Below, one piece after another: positions 1 to 5,272 of a stretch of 5,346 nucleotides of DNA. The notes below the pieces were generated by a model. The model was given only the letters and a program-made list of their open reading frames with translations. It was not told where the DNA came from and ran no database searches. The position numbers and the translations under genes were made by a program. This stretch comes from an uncultured Erysipelotrichaceae bacterium. Its GTDB lineage: Bacteria > Bacillota_I > Bacilli_A > Erysipelotrichales > Erysipelotrichaceae. Each line of letters opens with the position of its first letter. The first letter of the stretch is position 1. The stretch is taken from contig CALNCD010000081.1 of NCBI GenBank assembly GCA_937874965.1, positions 1 to 5,346 on the forward strand. Direction: 5' to 3'.

Positions 1-329
1 ATATCCATTTCCGAGTAGGACGTCACCCCCAGATAATTCAGAGCCCCTAAAGCACTGGACGGTCCGCAGCTCCACTCCGTGGTTTGAATCGTCGGCTGGT
101 ACTTCGGCAAGATGGTCAACGATCCCGAAGAGGTCATTGCATAGAAATCAGGATGCGTATAATAGATTGAATCGGCATGATCGCCTGCATTCTCATAGCT
201 GTCCGCACCCGCTTCAGGGTCGCCATCAACCGTTGCCACCAATGCTGGCTTAACCGGTTCACTCACTTTGGCCTGACACCCCCCCAGAATCAGCAAAAGC
301 GCACTAAAAACAAGAAAATATCGTTTCAT
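1..329 (-). CDS. Secreted lipoprotein with a papain/C39-like cysteine peptidase motif (5' part only)
   Basis: The window holds the first 109 codons; the 3' end runs off the left edge. The protein starts MKRYF, continues with a hydrophobic segment (about residues 5-17) and ends the signal in LGGC, a lipobox with Cys18 as the expected lipidated residue, so it should be anchored on the outer face of the membrane. Residues 19-60 are polar and low-complexity, probably a tether. Residues 84-101 read TTEWSCGPSSALGALNYL, where W-S-C88-G-P followed by a small-residue helix resembles the catalytic cysteine region of C39-like/papain-fold peptidases. The His and Asp/Asn partners would lie outside the window. 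The start at 329 is chosen because AAGGAG (339-344) sits 9 nt upstream; an ATG at 335-337 is too close and stops after three codons. The lipoprotein call is firm. The peptidase call is an inference from one motif, and the substrate is unknown. Confidence 0.8.
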   Translation of the reverse strand, partial: MKRYFLVFSALLLILGGCQAKVSEPVKPALVATVDGDPEAGADSYENAGDHADSIYYTHPDFYAMTSSGSLTILPKYQPTIQTTEWSCGPSSALGALNYLGVTSYSEMD

Positions 330-338
330 TTTTTCATT

Positions 339-344
339 CTCCTT
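339..344 (-). promoter_or_regulatory. Ribosome binding site of the lipoprotein gene
   Basis: On the minus strand this reads AAGGAG, 9 nt before the ATG at 327-329. It decides between two closely spaced ATGs. The upstream ATG (335-337) is one base from the Shine-Dalgarno and opens a three-codon frame (M-K-K-stop) whose TGA overlaps the true ATG. Confidence 0.75.
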
Positions 345-425
345 TAACAACAGCCTCTATCCTAACGTATATTATCAATAAATGCAATACATCAAATATC
401 CGCTATTTAACAAGATATTTATCAT

Positions 426-448
426 ATTGTTTAATAATACAAAACAAT
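426..448. repeat. Perfect 7-bp inverted repeat in the lipoprotein upstream region
   Basis: Arms ATTGTTT (426-432) and AAACAAT (442-448) are separated by 9 nt. A dimeric regulator could bind here, but the DNA is so AT-rich that chance is a real alternative. The spacing does not fit Rex, which needs 6 nt between half-sites. Confidence 0.35.
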
Positions 449-488
449 TAGTCAAGTAAATAGAAACAAATTCCAGTAAATGTTTATT

Positions 489-536
489 ACGAATAAATAA
501 AACCGTTGAATGATGGCACTCTCATGCATCCAACGG
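489..536 (-). terminator. Intrinsic terminator after maf
   Basis: Read on the minus strand, CCGTTG (531-536) pairs with CAACGG (503-508). The stem extends inward through ATG/CAT pairs, interrupted by one mismatch and one bulge, and is followed by the T-rich TTTTATTTATT. It lies about 45 nt beyond the maf stop and should end the NYN-coaD-maf transcript. The stem is imperfect, so termination may be partial. Confidence 0.7.
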
Positions 537-579
537 CCTATTTCTATTATTTTTAAACAAATATTTTAGTATTATTAAA

Positions 580-1146
580 CTAATTTTCCTGAATTTTTTT
601 TATTCGGCGAGCAACTTCCGCAATCGGCAACCCCATCACCGTGTAATAATCTCCGTCAATTCGTCGGATCATCAGTGCCCCTTGATCCTGAATCCCATAG
701 GCACCTGCCTTATCAACCGCTTGTCCGCTTTCGACATACTCCTGGATAAATACGGGTTCCACGTCATAGAAATAGACATCTGTCCGACTCGCAAACATCT
801 CGATGTGTTCTTGATCCATCAGGCAAACCGCTGTAATGACGTAATGTTTCTTCCCGGAAAGCATTGTCAGCATCCGTACGGCATCCGCTTTATCCTGTGC
901 CTTCCCCATGATTTCATCATCCAGGATGACCAATGTATCCGCACTGATAATCAAGGCTTCCGGATGATCCTTAAAGACAGCCTCTGCCTTTTGGCGCGCA
1001 ATGGCCTGGATTGCCTGGGTTTTCGACAGGGTAGAATCAAAGTACTCATCAGCATCGCTGCAATAGACCTGATAATCCAATCCCGCCAGGTCAAGCAATT
1101 CTTTACGTCTTGGTGACTTTGAAGCAAGAATCAACGGTCTAATCAT
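580..1146 (-). CDS. maf: Maf family nucleoside triphosphate pyrophosphatase (YhdE-type dTTP/UTP branch)
   Basis: This 188-residue cytoplasmic protein belongs to the Maf/HAM1 fold family, which hydrolyses non-canonical or excess nucleoside triphosphates to the monophosphate and pyrophosphate. Visible motifs are the N-terminal SKSPRRKELL (residues 9-18), SADTLV (68-73) with the expected catalytic Asp70, GK at 81-82, and AGAYGIQ (147-153) followed by IDGDYYTVMGLP (163-174). The last two blocks are typical of the YhdE-like dTTP/UTP pyrophosphatase branch. One position is unusual: GIQ is followed by Asp154, where a Gly is common. Length matches the family. I chose the ATG at 1146, giving MIRPLILAS: it lies 9 nt after AAAGG and matches family N-termini, whereas the ATG at 1152 is only 3 nt from that site. 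The gene overlaps the end of coaD by 8 nt, implying translational coupling as last gene of the operon. An A8 run (594-601) lies near its 3' end. Confidence 0.93.
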   Translation of the reverse strand: MIRPLILASKSPRRKELLDLAGLDYQVYCSDADEYFDSTLSKTQAIQAIARQKAEAVFKDHPEALIISADTLVILDDEIMGKAQDKADAVRMLTMLSGKKHYVITAVCLMDQEHIEMFASRTDVYFYDVEPVFIQEYVESGQAVDKAGAYGIQDQGALMIRRIDGDYYTVMGLPIAEVARRIKKIQEN

Positions 1147-1618
1147 GTGCATACGCCTTTCTGAGCTTACGGGCTACTGCTTCAGGAACCAGGGCATCAA
1201 TATTACCCTGACGAGAAGCAACAATTTTCACCATGGATGACGAGACAATCGCATATTCTGGTTTCGAGATTAGAAAAAGCGATTCAACATGATCAGAAAG
1301 CATCATATTGGCAGAGGCTTGTTGAAGTTCATACTCGTAGTCCATCACTGCCCGCAGGCCACGAATCAGGATATGGATACCCAGCTCATCTGCAAATTCC
1401 ACGGTCAATCTCTTGGAAGCTGCTGCTTTGACATTATGAAGGTGGGATACGCTGTCTTCAATCATCGATAAACGCTCCTCCGTCGTGAACAGCGTTTTCT
1501 TATCATCATTGACCATCACAGCAATCACGAGTTCATCGAACATTTTCGCAGCCCGCTCAATGATATCGAGATGCCCGTTGGTAATCGGATCATATGATCC
1601 TGGAAACATTGCCTTCAT
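1139..1618 (-). CDS. coaD: Phosphopantetheine adenylyltransferase (CoaD)
   Basis: CoaD catalyses the penultimate step of coenzyme A synthesis, transferring AMP from ATP to 4'-phosphopantetheine to give dephospho-CoA and pyrophosphate. The 159-residue length is normal. The nucleotidyltransferase signature GSYDPITNGH occupies residues 7-16, with Thr13 and His16 in the T-x-G-H position. Lys40 lies in the NDDKKTLF block. IRGLRAVMDYEYELQ (85-99) supplies the arginines equivalent to Arg88 and Arg91 of the E. coli enzyme. VSSSMVK (125-131) is the C-terminal ATP-binding block. The N-terminus is two residues shorter than usual but complete. The ribosome binding site is weak (AGTAGG just before the ATG), and the gene begins 5 nt after the stop of the upstream NYN gene, so translation is probably coupled. 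It overlaps maf by 8 nt. Identity is secure; membership of the operon is inferred from spacing. Confidence 0.97.
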   Translation of the reverse strand: MKAMFPGSYDPITNGHLDIIERAAKMFDELVIAVMVNDDKKTLFTTEERLSMIEDSVSHLHNVKAAASKRLTVEFADELGIHILIRGLRAVMDYEYELQQASANMMLSDHVESLFLISKPEYAIVSSSMVKIVASRQGNIDALVPEAVARKLRKAYAHD

Positions 1619-1623
1619 TCAGC

Positions 1624-2355
1624 CTACTCGTCCCTGCTCTTGATGTAGACATGGCGGATATTGCTGTTCGGAATCCGGCGCTCATCAATATCAAACCGAT
1701 TCAGATCCTTGATCAAGCTGGAAAGCTTCTGATAGCCATACGTCCGGGTATCAAAATCAGGTTTGATTTTCAGCACAGTATTGCCGACATCCGCCAGAAA
1801 AGCATAGCCGCTATCATCCGCTGTATACTCAATTGCTTGTTTAATCAGCTTGGTCAGGTTATTGAGTTCCTTGCCTGCAACTGTCTTCAAGGTCCGCTTC
1901 GGCGTGTCATTCTCAGGTTCACCCAGGATTTCAATATAGACAAACTTGTTGCATGCTACAATAAAGGGCTTCGGCGTCTTCTGCTCACCGATTCCCAGAA
2001 CCCATTTTCCAGCCTCTCTTAACCGGGTTGCCAAACGAGTAAAATCGGAATCGCTTGAAACCAGGCAGAATCCATCCACATTATTCTGATAAAGGATATC
2101 CATGGCATCAATGATCATTGCTGAGTCAGTTGCATTCTTGCCGACTGTATACCGATATTGCTGAATAGGGGTAATGGCATTCTCAAGCATGATCTGCTCC
2201 CAATTCTTTAAATTCGGCTTGGCCCAATCCCCGTAGATCCGCTTGATATTCGGACTTCCGTACTGTGCAATTTCTTCCAATATTCCGCTTATATTTTTGT
2301 AAGGTACATTATCGGCATCAATCAACACCGCAATCCGTAAATCGGTTCTTTCCAT
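1624..2355 (-). CDS. NYN (PIN-like) domain protein with C-terminal OST-HTH/LOTUS domain, putative RNA nuclease
   Basis: The predicted protein has 243 residues and no signal peptide or membrane segment. The N-terminal half is a NYN/LabA-type (DUF88-like) PIN fold: RIAVLIDADN (7-16) gives acidic residues Asp13 and Asp15, NATDSAMIIDAMD (74-86) gives Asp77, and LVSSDSDFTRLA (98-109) gives Asp102 and Asp104, together a plausible metal-binding nuclease site. After a variable linker, residues about 165-240 (LTKLIKQAIE, GYAFLADVGN, KPDFDTRTYGYQKLSSLI) match the OST-HTH/LOTUS fold, associated with RNA binding. The pair suggests an RNA-cleaving or RNA-binding protein; the target is unknown and activity is inferred. 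I chose the ATG at 2355 (MERTDLRIAV). An in-frame ATG at 2391 lies upstream of the likely -10 box and would add 12 residues unlike the family start. Its stop lies 5 nt before coaD, so it leads the coaD-maf operon. Confidence 0.88.
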   Translation of the reverse strand: MERTDLRIAVLIDADNVPYKNISGILEEIAQYGSPNIKRIYGDWAKPNLKNWEQIMLENAITPIQQYRYTVGKNATDSAMIIDAMDILYQNNVDGFCLVSSDSDFTRLATRLREAGKWVLGIGEQKTPKPFIVACNKFVYIEILGEPENDTPKRTLKTVAGKELNNLTKLIKQAIEYTADDSGYAFLADVGNTVLKIKPDFDTRTYGYQKLSSLIKDLNRFDIDERRIPNSNIRHVYIKSRDE

Positions 2356-2379
2356 AATTATCTCGCTTTCGTTAACCCT

Positions 2380-2385
2380 ATTATA
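2380..2385 (-). promoter_or_regulatory. -10 element of the NYN-coaD-maf operon promoter
   Basis: The minus strand reads a perfect TATAAT about 25 nt before the NYN start codon, predicting a start site near 2373 and a leader of roughly 18 nt. The -35 is poor: the hexamer at 17-nt spacing is ATGGGA (2403-2408), next to the adhE terminator. The promoter may therefore need an activator, or be weak and supplemented by read-through from adhE. Confidence 0.5.
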
Positions 2386-2408
2386 CCGCATTTTAAAACG
2401 AATCCCAT

Positions 2409-2432
2409 AAAAAAAGGCGCGATACGCGCCTT
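2409..2432 (-). terminator. Strong intrinsic terminator after adhE
   Basis: On the minus strand AAGGCGCG and CGCGCCTT form a perfect 8-bp GC-rich stem around a TAT loop, running into a seven-T tract (2409-2415). It begins 8 nt past the adhE stop codon, a textbook Rho-independent terminator that should separate adhE from the NYN-coaD-maf operon. Confidence 0.93.
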
Positions 2433-2439
2433 CAAAGAT

Positions 2440-5055
2440 TTACCACTTGGAAGGATAATAAGCATCTTTCATAATCTGAATCAAATCGGTAACGATAGCA
2501 AGCCGAGGATTACATGGTGTGCATTGATCCTCAAAGGCATCATACGCAACTTGTTCAACATGCGCCAAGAAGTCCTTCTCTTCAATACCCTGTTCCGATA
2601 AACTCATCTTAATTCCAACATTCTTTCCTAAATCGTACACTGCCTTTGCATAGCTGGCAACCCCTTCTTCAGGTGTGCTTGCCGGCAAGCCGAGGAGTTT
2701 CGCAATATCCTGATACTTCACATTTGCCTTGTAGACATTGTATTTCGGCCAAAGCCCTGGTTTCTGTGTCTGAGCACCATTGTACTTGATGACATGAGGC
2801 AGCAGGATTGCATTGGTCCGTCCATGAACAGTATGCCAACGCCCCCCTAACTTATGCGCCATAGAGTGCGAGATTCCCAGGAAGGCATTGGCAAACGCCA
2901 TACCCGCCATCGTTGAAGCATTATGCATTTTCTCACGGGCTTCCGGATCATTTGCGCCATTATCGACAGAACGCTGCAGGTATTCAAAGACAATCTTGAT
3001 CGCCTGCAAAGCCAAACCGTCCGTGAAATCATTCGCCAACGTGGAAACATAGGCTTCAGTAGCATGAGTGAGAACATCCATACCGGTATCTGCGGTGACA
3101 ACCTTTGGCAGTTTATCAACGAAGATAGGATCAACGATCGCAACATTCGGCGTCAATGAGTAGTCCGCCAACGGATACTTCTTGCCTGCTTTCTTATCTG
3201 TGATAACAGCAAACGGTGTCACTTCAGACCCGGTACCTGAGGTTGTCGGAATACAGACCATCTTGGCCTTTTTGCCTAGTTCAGGATACTTGAACGCACG
3301 TTTACGAATATCCATGAACTTCTGCTTCAGATCATCGAAGTTAACGTCTGGATTTTCATAGAACATCCACATCCCTTTAGCAGCATCCATAGGTGAACCG
3401 CCACCCAAAGCAATAATCGTATCCGGCTGGAAGGATGCCATGATTTCATAACCCTTGCGGACTGTTTCAATCGAAGGATCCGGTTCGACATCTGAAATCA
3501 ACTGAATCTGGACCTTATTATCACGTTTATTGAGTTCATCCACAACGATTGAATAGAATCCCAGATCAACCATGGATTTATCAGTAACAACCGCAACCCG
3601 GTGCACATCAGCCATTGACCGCAAGTAGCTCACAGCATCACGTTCGAAATAAATCTTGTTCGGGACTTTGAACCATTGCATATTGTTGTTCCTTCTTCCT
3701 ACTCGCTTGATATTGATGAGATTCAGCGCATTGATGTTGTTGCCAACAGAATTGTGACCATACGATCCGCATCCTAAAGTCAATGAAGGAATAAAGGCAT
3801 TATAGACATTCCCGATTCCCCCGAAGGTTGATGGTGAATTCCAGATAATACGGATTGCTTTCACACGTTCACCGAATTGATCAGCTAACGCTTTTGAAGC
3901 AGTATGGATTGCGGCCGAGTGACCTAATCCGTTAAACTCAACCATTGCTTCAGAAAGAGCCATTCCCTCTTCTGTTGATTTTGACTTCAGAACAGCCAGA
4001 ACCGGGGATAGTTTTTCACGGGTCAATGGTTCACTGATCCCGACTTCGGAACATTCACACGCAAGAATCAGAGCATCATCCGCAACCTTGATTCCCGCTT
4101 CCTTCGCCAACCACGTTGCCGATTTACCGACTACAGCCGGATTAAGTTTCGCATTGGCACTTTCTGCAGTGTGACCTTCAACACCGAACATGTATTTTTC
4201 AAGTTTTGCCTTATCTGCCTTATTCAAGAAAACAACACCATATTTCTTGAAACCGGAAACTGCTTCATCATAGATTTCCTTATCGATGATAACCGCTTGC
4301 TCAGAAGCACAGATCATCCCGTTGTCAAAAGATTTTGATAATACGATATCATTGACAGCCTGCGGCAGATTACAAGTCTTTTCCATATATGCCGGCACAT
4401 TTCCTGCACCAACACCCAAAGCAGGCTTGCCGCAAGAATAGGCTGCCTTAACCATCGCATTCCCGCCGGTAGCAAGGATTGTTGCGACATCAGGGTGGTT
4501 CATCAACTCACTGGTCTTATCCATCGAAGGATTTTCAACCCACTGGATGCAATCCTTAGGTGCGCCAGCGGCAACTGCAGCATCATAAACAACCTTAGCA
4601 GCAGCGATTGAACACTGTAGCGCATTCGGGTGGAACGAAAAGATAATCGGATTACGTGTCTTCAAAGAAATCAATGATTTGAAAATTGTCGTAGACGTAG
4701 GGTTGGTTACCGGTGTCAACCCGCAGATAACACCGACCGGTTCCGCAATTTCCGTAATGCCAGAAATTTCATCTTCACTGATGATCCCGACAGTTTTCAA
4801 ATTACGCATGTAATTGACAACATGTTCACAGGCAAACAGATTCTTAGTTGCCTTATCTTCAAAGCAGCCCCGGCCCGGCTCTTCAACGGCCAATTTTGCC
4901 AGGATACCATGATGGTCCAATGCAGCAACCGATGCCTTCGCAACGATATAATCGACCTGTTCTTGATTCAGGGTTTCGAATGTCTCCAACGCCTTGACAC
5001 CCTTTTTAACCAGTGCATCAATCTCAGAAACAGGTAGTGTTTTCTTGTCTGCCAT
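2440..5055 (-). CDS. adhE: Bifunctional acetaldehyde-CoA/alcohol dehydrogenase (AdhE)
   Basis: AdhE reduces acetyl-CoA to acetaldehyde and then to ethanol, consuming two NADH; it recycles NAD+ during fermentation and, in studied species, forms cytoplasmic filaments called spirosomes. The 871 residues fit the usual length of about 860-890, so the gene is intact. Residues 1 to about 440 are the CoA-acylating aldehyde dehydrogenase: GVGAGN (214-219) is the nucleotide-binding loop and KSFDNGMICASEQ (241-253) holds the catalytic Cys249. The linker NLINIKRVGRRNNNMQWFKV (445-464) is characteristic of AdhE. Residues from about 465 are the iron-dependent alcohol dehydrogenase: GGGSPMDAAK (551-560) binds NAD, and Asp660, His664, His730 and His744 fit the four Fe2+ ligands. 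The start is set by AAGGAGG five nt upstream. The gene is monocistronic, with its own promoter region and terminator. Regulation by Rex and CcpA is suggested by operators at 5066-5083, 5172-5185 and 5186-5203. Confidence 0.98.
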   Translation of the reverse strand: MADKKTLPVSEIDALVKKGVKALETFETLNQEQVDYIVAKASVAALDHHGILAKLAVEEPGRGCFEDKATKNLFACEHVVNYMRNLKTVGIISEDEISGITEIAEPVGVICGLTPVTNPTSTTIFKSLISLKTRNPIIFSFHPNALQCSIAAAKVVYDAAVAAGAPKDCIQWVENPSMDKTSELMNHPDVATILATGGNAMVKAAYSCGKPALGVGAGNVPAYMEKTCNLPQAVNDIVLSKSFDNGMICASEQAVIIDKEIYDEAVSGFKKYGVVFLNKADKAKLEKYMFGVEGHTAESANAKLNPAVVGKSATWLAKEAGIKVADDALILACECSEVGISEPLTREKLSPVLAVLKSKSTEEGMALSEAMVEFNGLGHSAAIHTASKALADQFGERVKAIRIIWNSPSTFGGIGNVYNAFIPSLTLGCGSYGHNSVGNNINALNLINIKRVGRRNNNMQWFKVPNKIYFERDAVSYLRSMADVHRVAVVTDKSMVDLGFYSIVVDELNKRDNKVQIQLISDVEPDPSIETVRKGYEIMASFQPDTIIALGGGSPMDAAKGMWMFYENPDVNFDDLKQKFMDIRKRAFKYPELGKKAKMVCIPTTSGTGSEVTPFAVITDKKAGKKYPLADYSLTPNVAIVDPIFVDKLPKVVTADTGMDVLTHATEAYVSTLANDFTDGLALQAIKIVFEYLQRSVDNGANDPEAREKMHNASTMAGMAFANAFLGISHSMAHKLGGRWHTVHGRTNAILLPHVIKYNGAQTQKPGLWPKYNVYKANVKYQDIAKLLGLPASTPEEGVASYAKAVYDLGKNVGIKMSLSEQGIEEKDFLAHVEQVAYDAFEDQCTPCNPRLAIVTDLIQIMKDAYYPSKW

Positions 5056-5060
5056 ATAAG

Positions 5061-5067
5061 CCTCCTT
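5061..5067 (-). promoter_or_regulatory. Ribosome binding site of adhE
   Basis: The minus strand reads AAGGAGG, five nt before the ATG at 5053-5055. It is close to the ideal anti-16S complement, in keeping with a highly expressed fermentation enzyme. Its upstream edge overlaps the proximal Rex-type operator by two bases. Confidence 0.9.
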
Positions 5068-5083
5068 GTTATTTAATTCACAT
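5066..5083. promoter_or_regulatory. Proximal Rex-type operator at the adhE start site
   Basis: The plus strand reads TTGTTA-TTTAAT-TCACAT. It fits the Rex-type pattern TTGTKA-N6-TMACAA at all half-site positions except the last base. It touches the last two bases of the predicted -10 and covers the predicted transcription start, the classic position for a repressor. Rex is the NADH/NAD+ sensor that controls adhE in many Bacillota: it binds at low NADH and leaves at high NADH. Binding here is inferred from sequence only. Confidence 0.72.
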
Positions 5084-5110
5084 GATAATCATACCGATTT
5101 TTGAGATCAA
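5082..5110 (-). promoter_or_regulatory. Predicted sigma-A promoter of adhE
   Basis: On the minus strand, TTGATC (5105-5110, four of six consensus bases) and TATCAT (5082-5087, five of six) are separated by exactly 17 nt. The expected start near 5075 gives a leader of about 20 nt that includes the AAGGAGG site. The -10 overlaps the proximal Rex-type operator, which supports the assignment. Confidence 0.6.
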
Positions 5111-5171
5111 CGCCTAGTATTCATTCCGATATTTGCGCGATTAAATCAAAATATTCATCTTAACTTTTTAT

Positions 5172-5185
5172 TGTTACCGTTTTCA
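5172..5185 (-). promoter_or_regulatory. cre box (CcpA operator) upstream of adhE
   Basis: The minus strand reads TGAAAACGGTAACA, matching the Gram-positive cre consensus TGWAANCGNTNWCA at every position. CcpA bound to HPr-Ser-P uses such sites for carbon catabolite control. Its centre lies about 104 bp upstream of the predicted adhE start. That position suits activation, or action on another start site, better than simple promoter occlusion. It abuts the distal Rex-type operator with no gap. Confidence 0.72.
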
Positions 5186-5203
5186 TTGTGAAATAAATAA
5201 CAA
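5186..5203. promoter_or_regulatory. Distal Rex-type operator upstream of adhE
   Basis: The plus strand reads TTGTGA-AATAAA-TAACAA, a full match to TTGTKA-N6-TMACAA. It is 130 bp upstream of the adhE start codon, exactly 120 bp centre to centre from the proximal operator, and directly beside the cre box. It could assist repression by looping or cooperative binding, or regulate a gene beyond the right edge. Confidence 0.75.
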
Positions 5204-5222
5204 GATGACACAACTTCAACTG

Positions 5223-5250
5223 TAAAAGAAAAGACATCATTGCTGATGCC
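5223..5250 (-). terminator. Probable intrinsic terminator of an upstream minus-strand gene
   Basis: On the minus strand GGCATCA (5244-5250) and TGATGTC (5233-5239) form a 7-bp stem with one G-U pair around a GCAA (GNRA-type) tetraloop, followed by TTTTCTTTTA. The arrangement suits a terminator for a gene entering from the right. All three minus frames are closed by stops near the right edge, so that gene would end at or beyond 5330. An alternative is a 5' regulatory hairpin. Outer AAAAGA/TCTTTT segments (5229-5234, 5254-5259) could extend or compete with the stem. Confidence 0.5.
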
Positions 5251-5272
5251 TGATCTTTTAAGGGAAAGATTT

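Larger units (their letters stand above)
330..488. other. AT-rich intergenic region upstream of the lipoprotein gene
   Basis: This non-coding stretch lies between the maf terminator and the lipoprotein start and must carry the lipoprotein promoter. Several -10-like hexamers are present on the minus strand, for example TAATAT near 370-375 with a TTGATG 15 nt upstream, but none has a convincing -35 at 16-18 nt, so no promoter is assigned. It contains a perfect 7-bp inverted repeat, ATTGTTT (426-432) and AAACAAT (442-448), with a 9-nt spacer. No open frame with a good ribosome binding site was seen. Confidence 0.6.

Noticed and set aside
427..447. TTGTTT / AAACAA repeat as a Rex operator
   Set aside because: The spacer is 9 nt instead of 6, and the half-sites lack the K-A of TTGTKA.
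682..1116. 144-codon open frame on the plus strand
   Set aside because: It lies wholly antisense to maf, whose motifs are clear. Its translation has no recognisable domain and it has no convincing ribosome binding site.
1147..1152. Maf start at 1152
   Set aside because: It is only 3 nt from the AAAGG site. The ATG at 1146 has 9-nt spacing and gives the family-typical beginning.
1237..1471. Two plus-strand frames of 60-64 codons
   Set aside because: Both are antisense to coaD and overlap each other in different frames.
1594..2022. 142-codon open frame on the plus strand
   Set aside because: It is antisense to the NYN gene and the start of coaD, both well supported by family motifs.
2356..2391. 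Longer start for the NYN gene at 2391
   Set aside because: It would place the start codon upstream of the TATAAT at 2380-2385, and the extra 12 residues do not resemble the family N-terminus.
2847..3159. Open frames on both strands inside adhE (2847-3146 minus, 2923-3159 plus)
   Set aside because: They overlap the iron-dependent dehydrogenase domain of adhE, have no family resemblance, and reflect the codon bias of the real gene.
4822..5037. 71-codon plus-strand frame
   Set aside because: It is antisense to the N-terminal region of AdhE, with no independent support.
5171..5188. Possible third Rex-type site beginning TTGTTA
   Set aside because: The left half-site fits, but the right half reads TCATTG and fails. 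The bases are better explained by the overlapping cre box.
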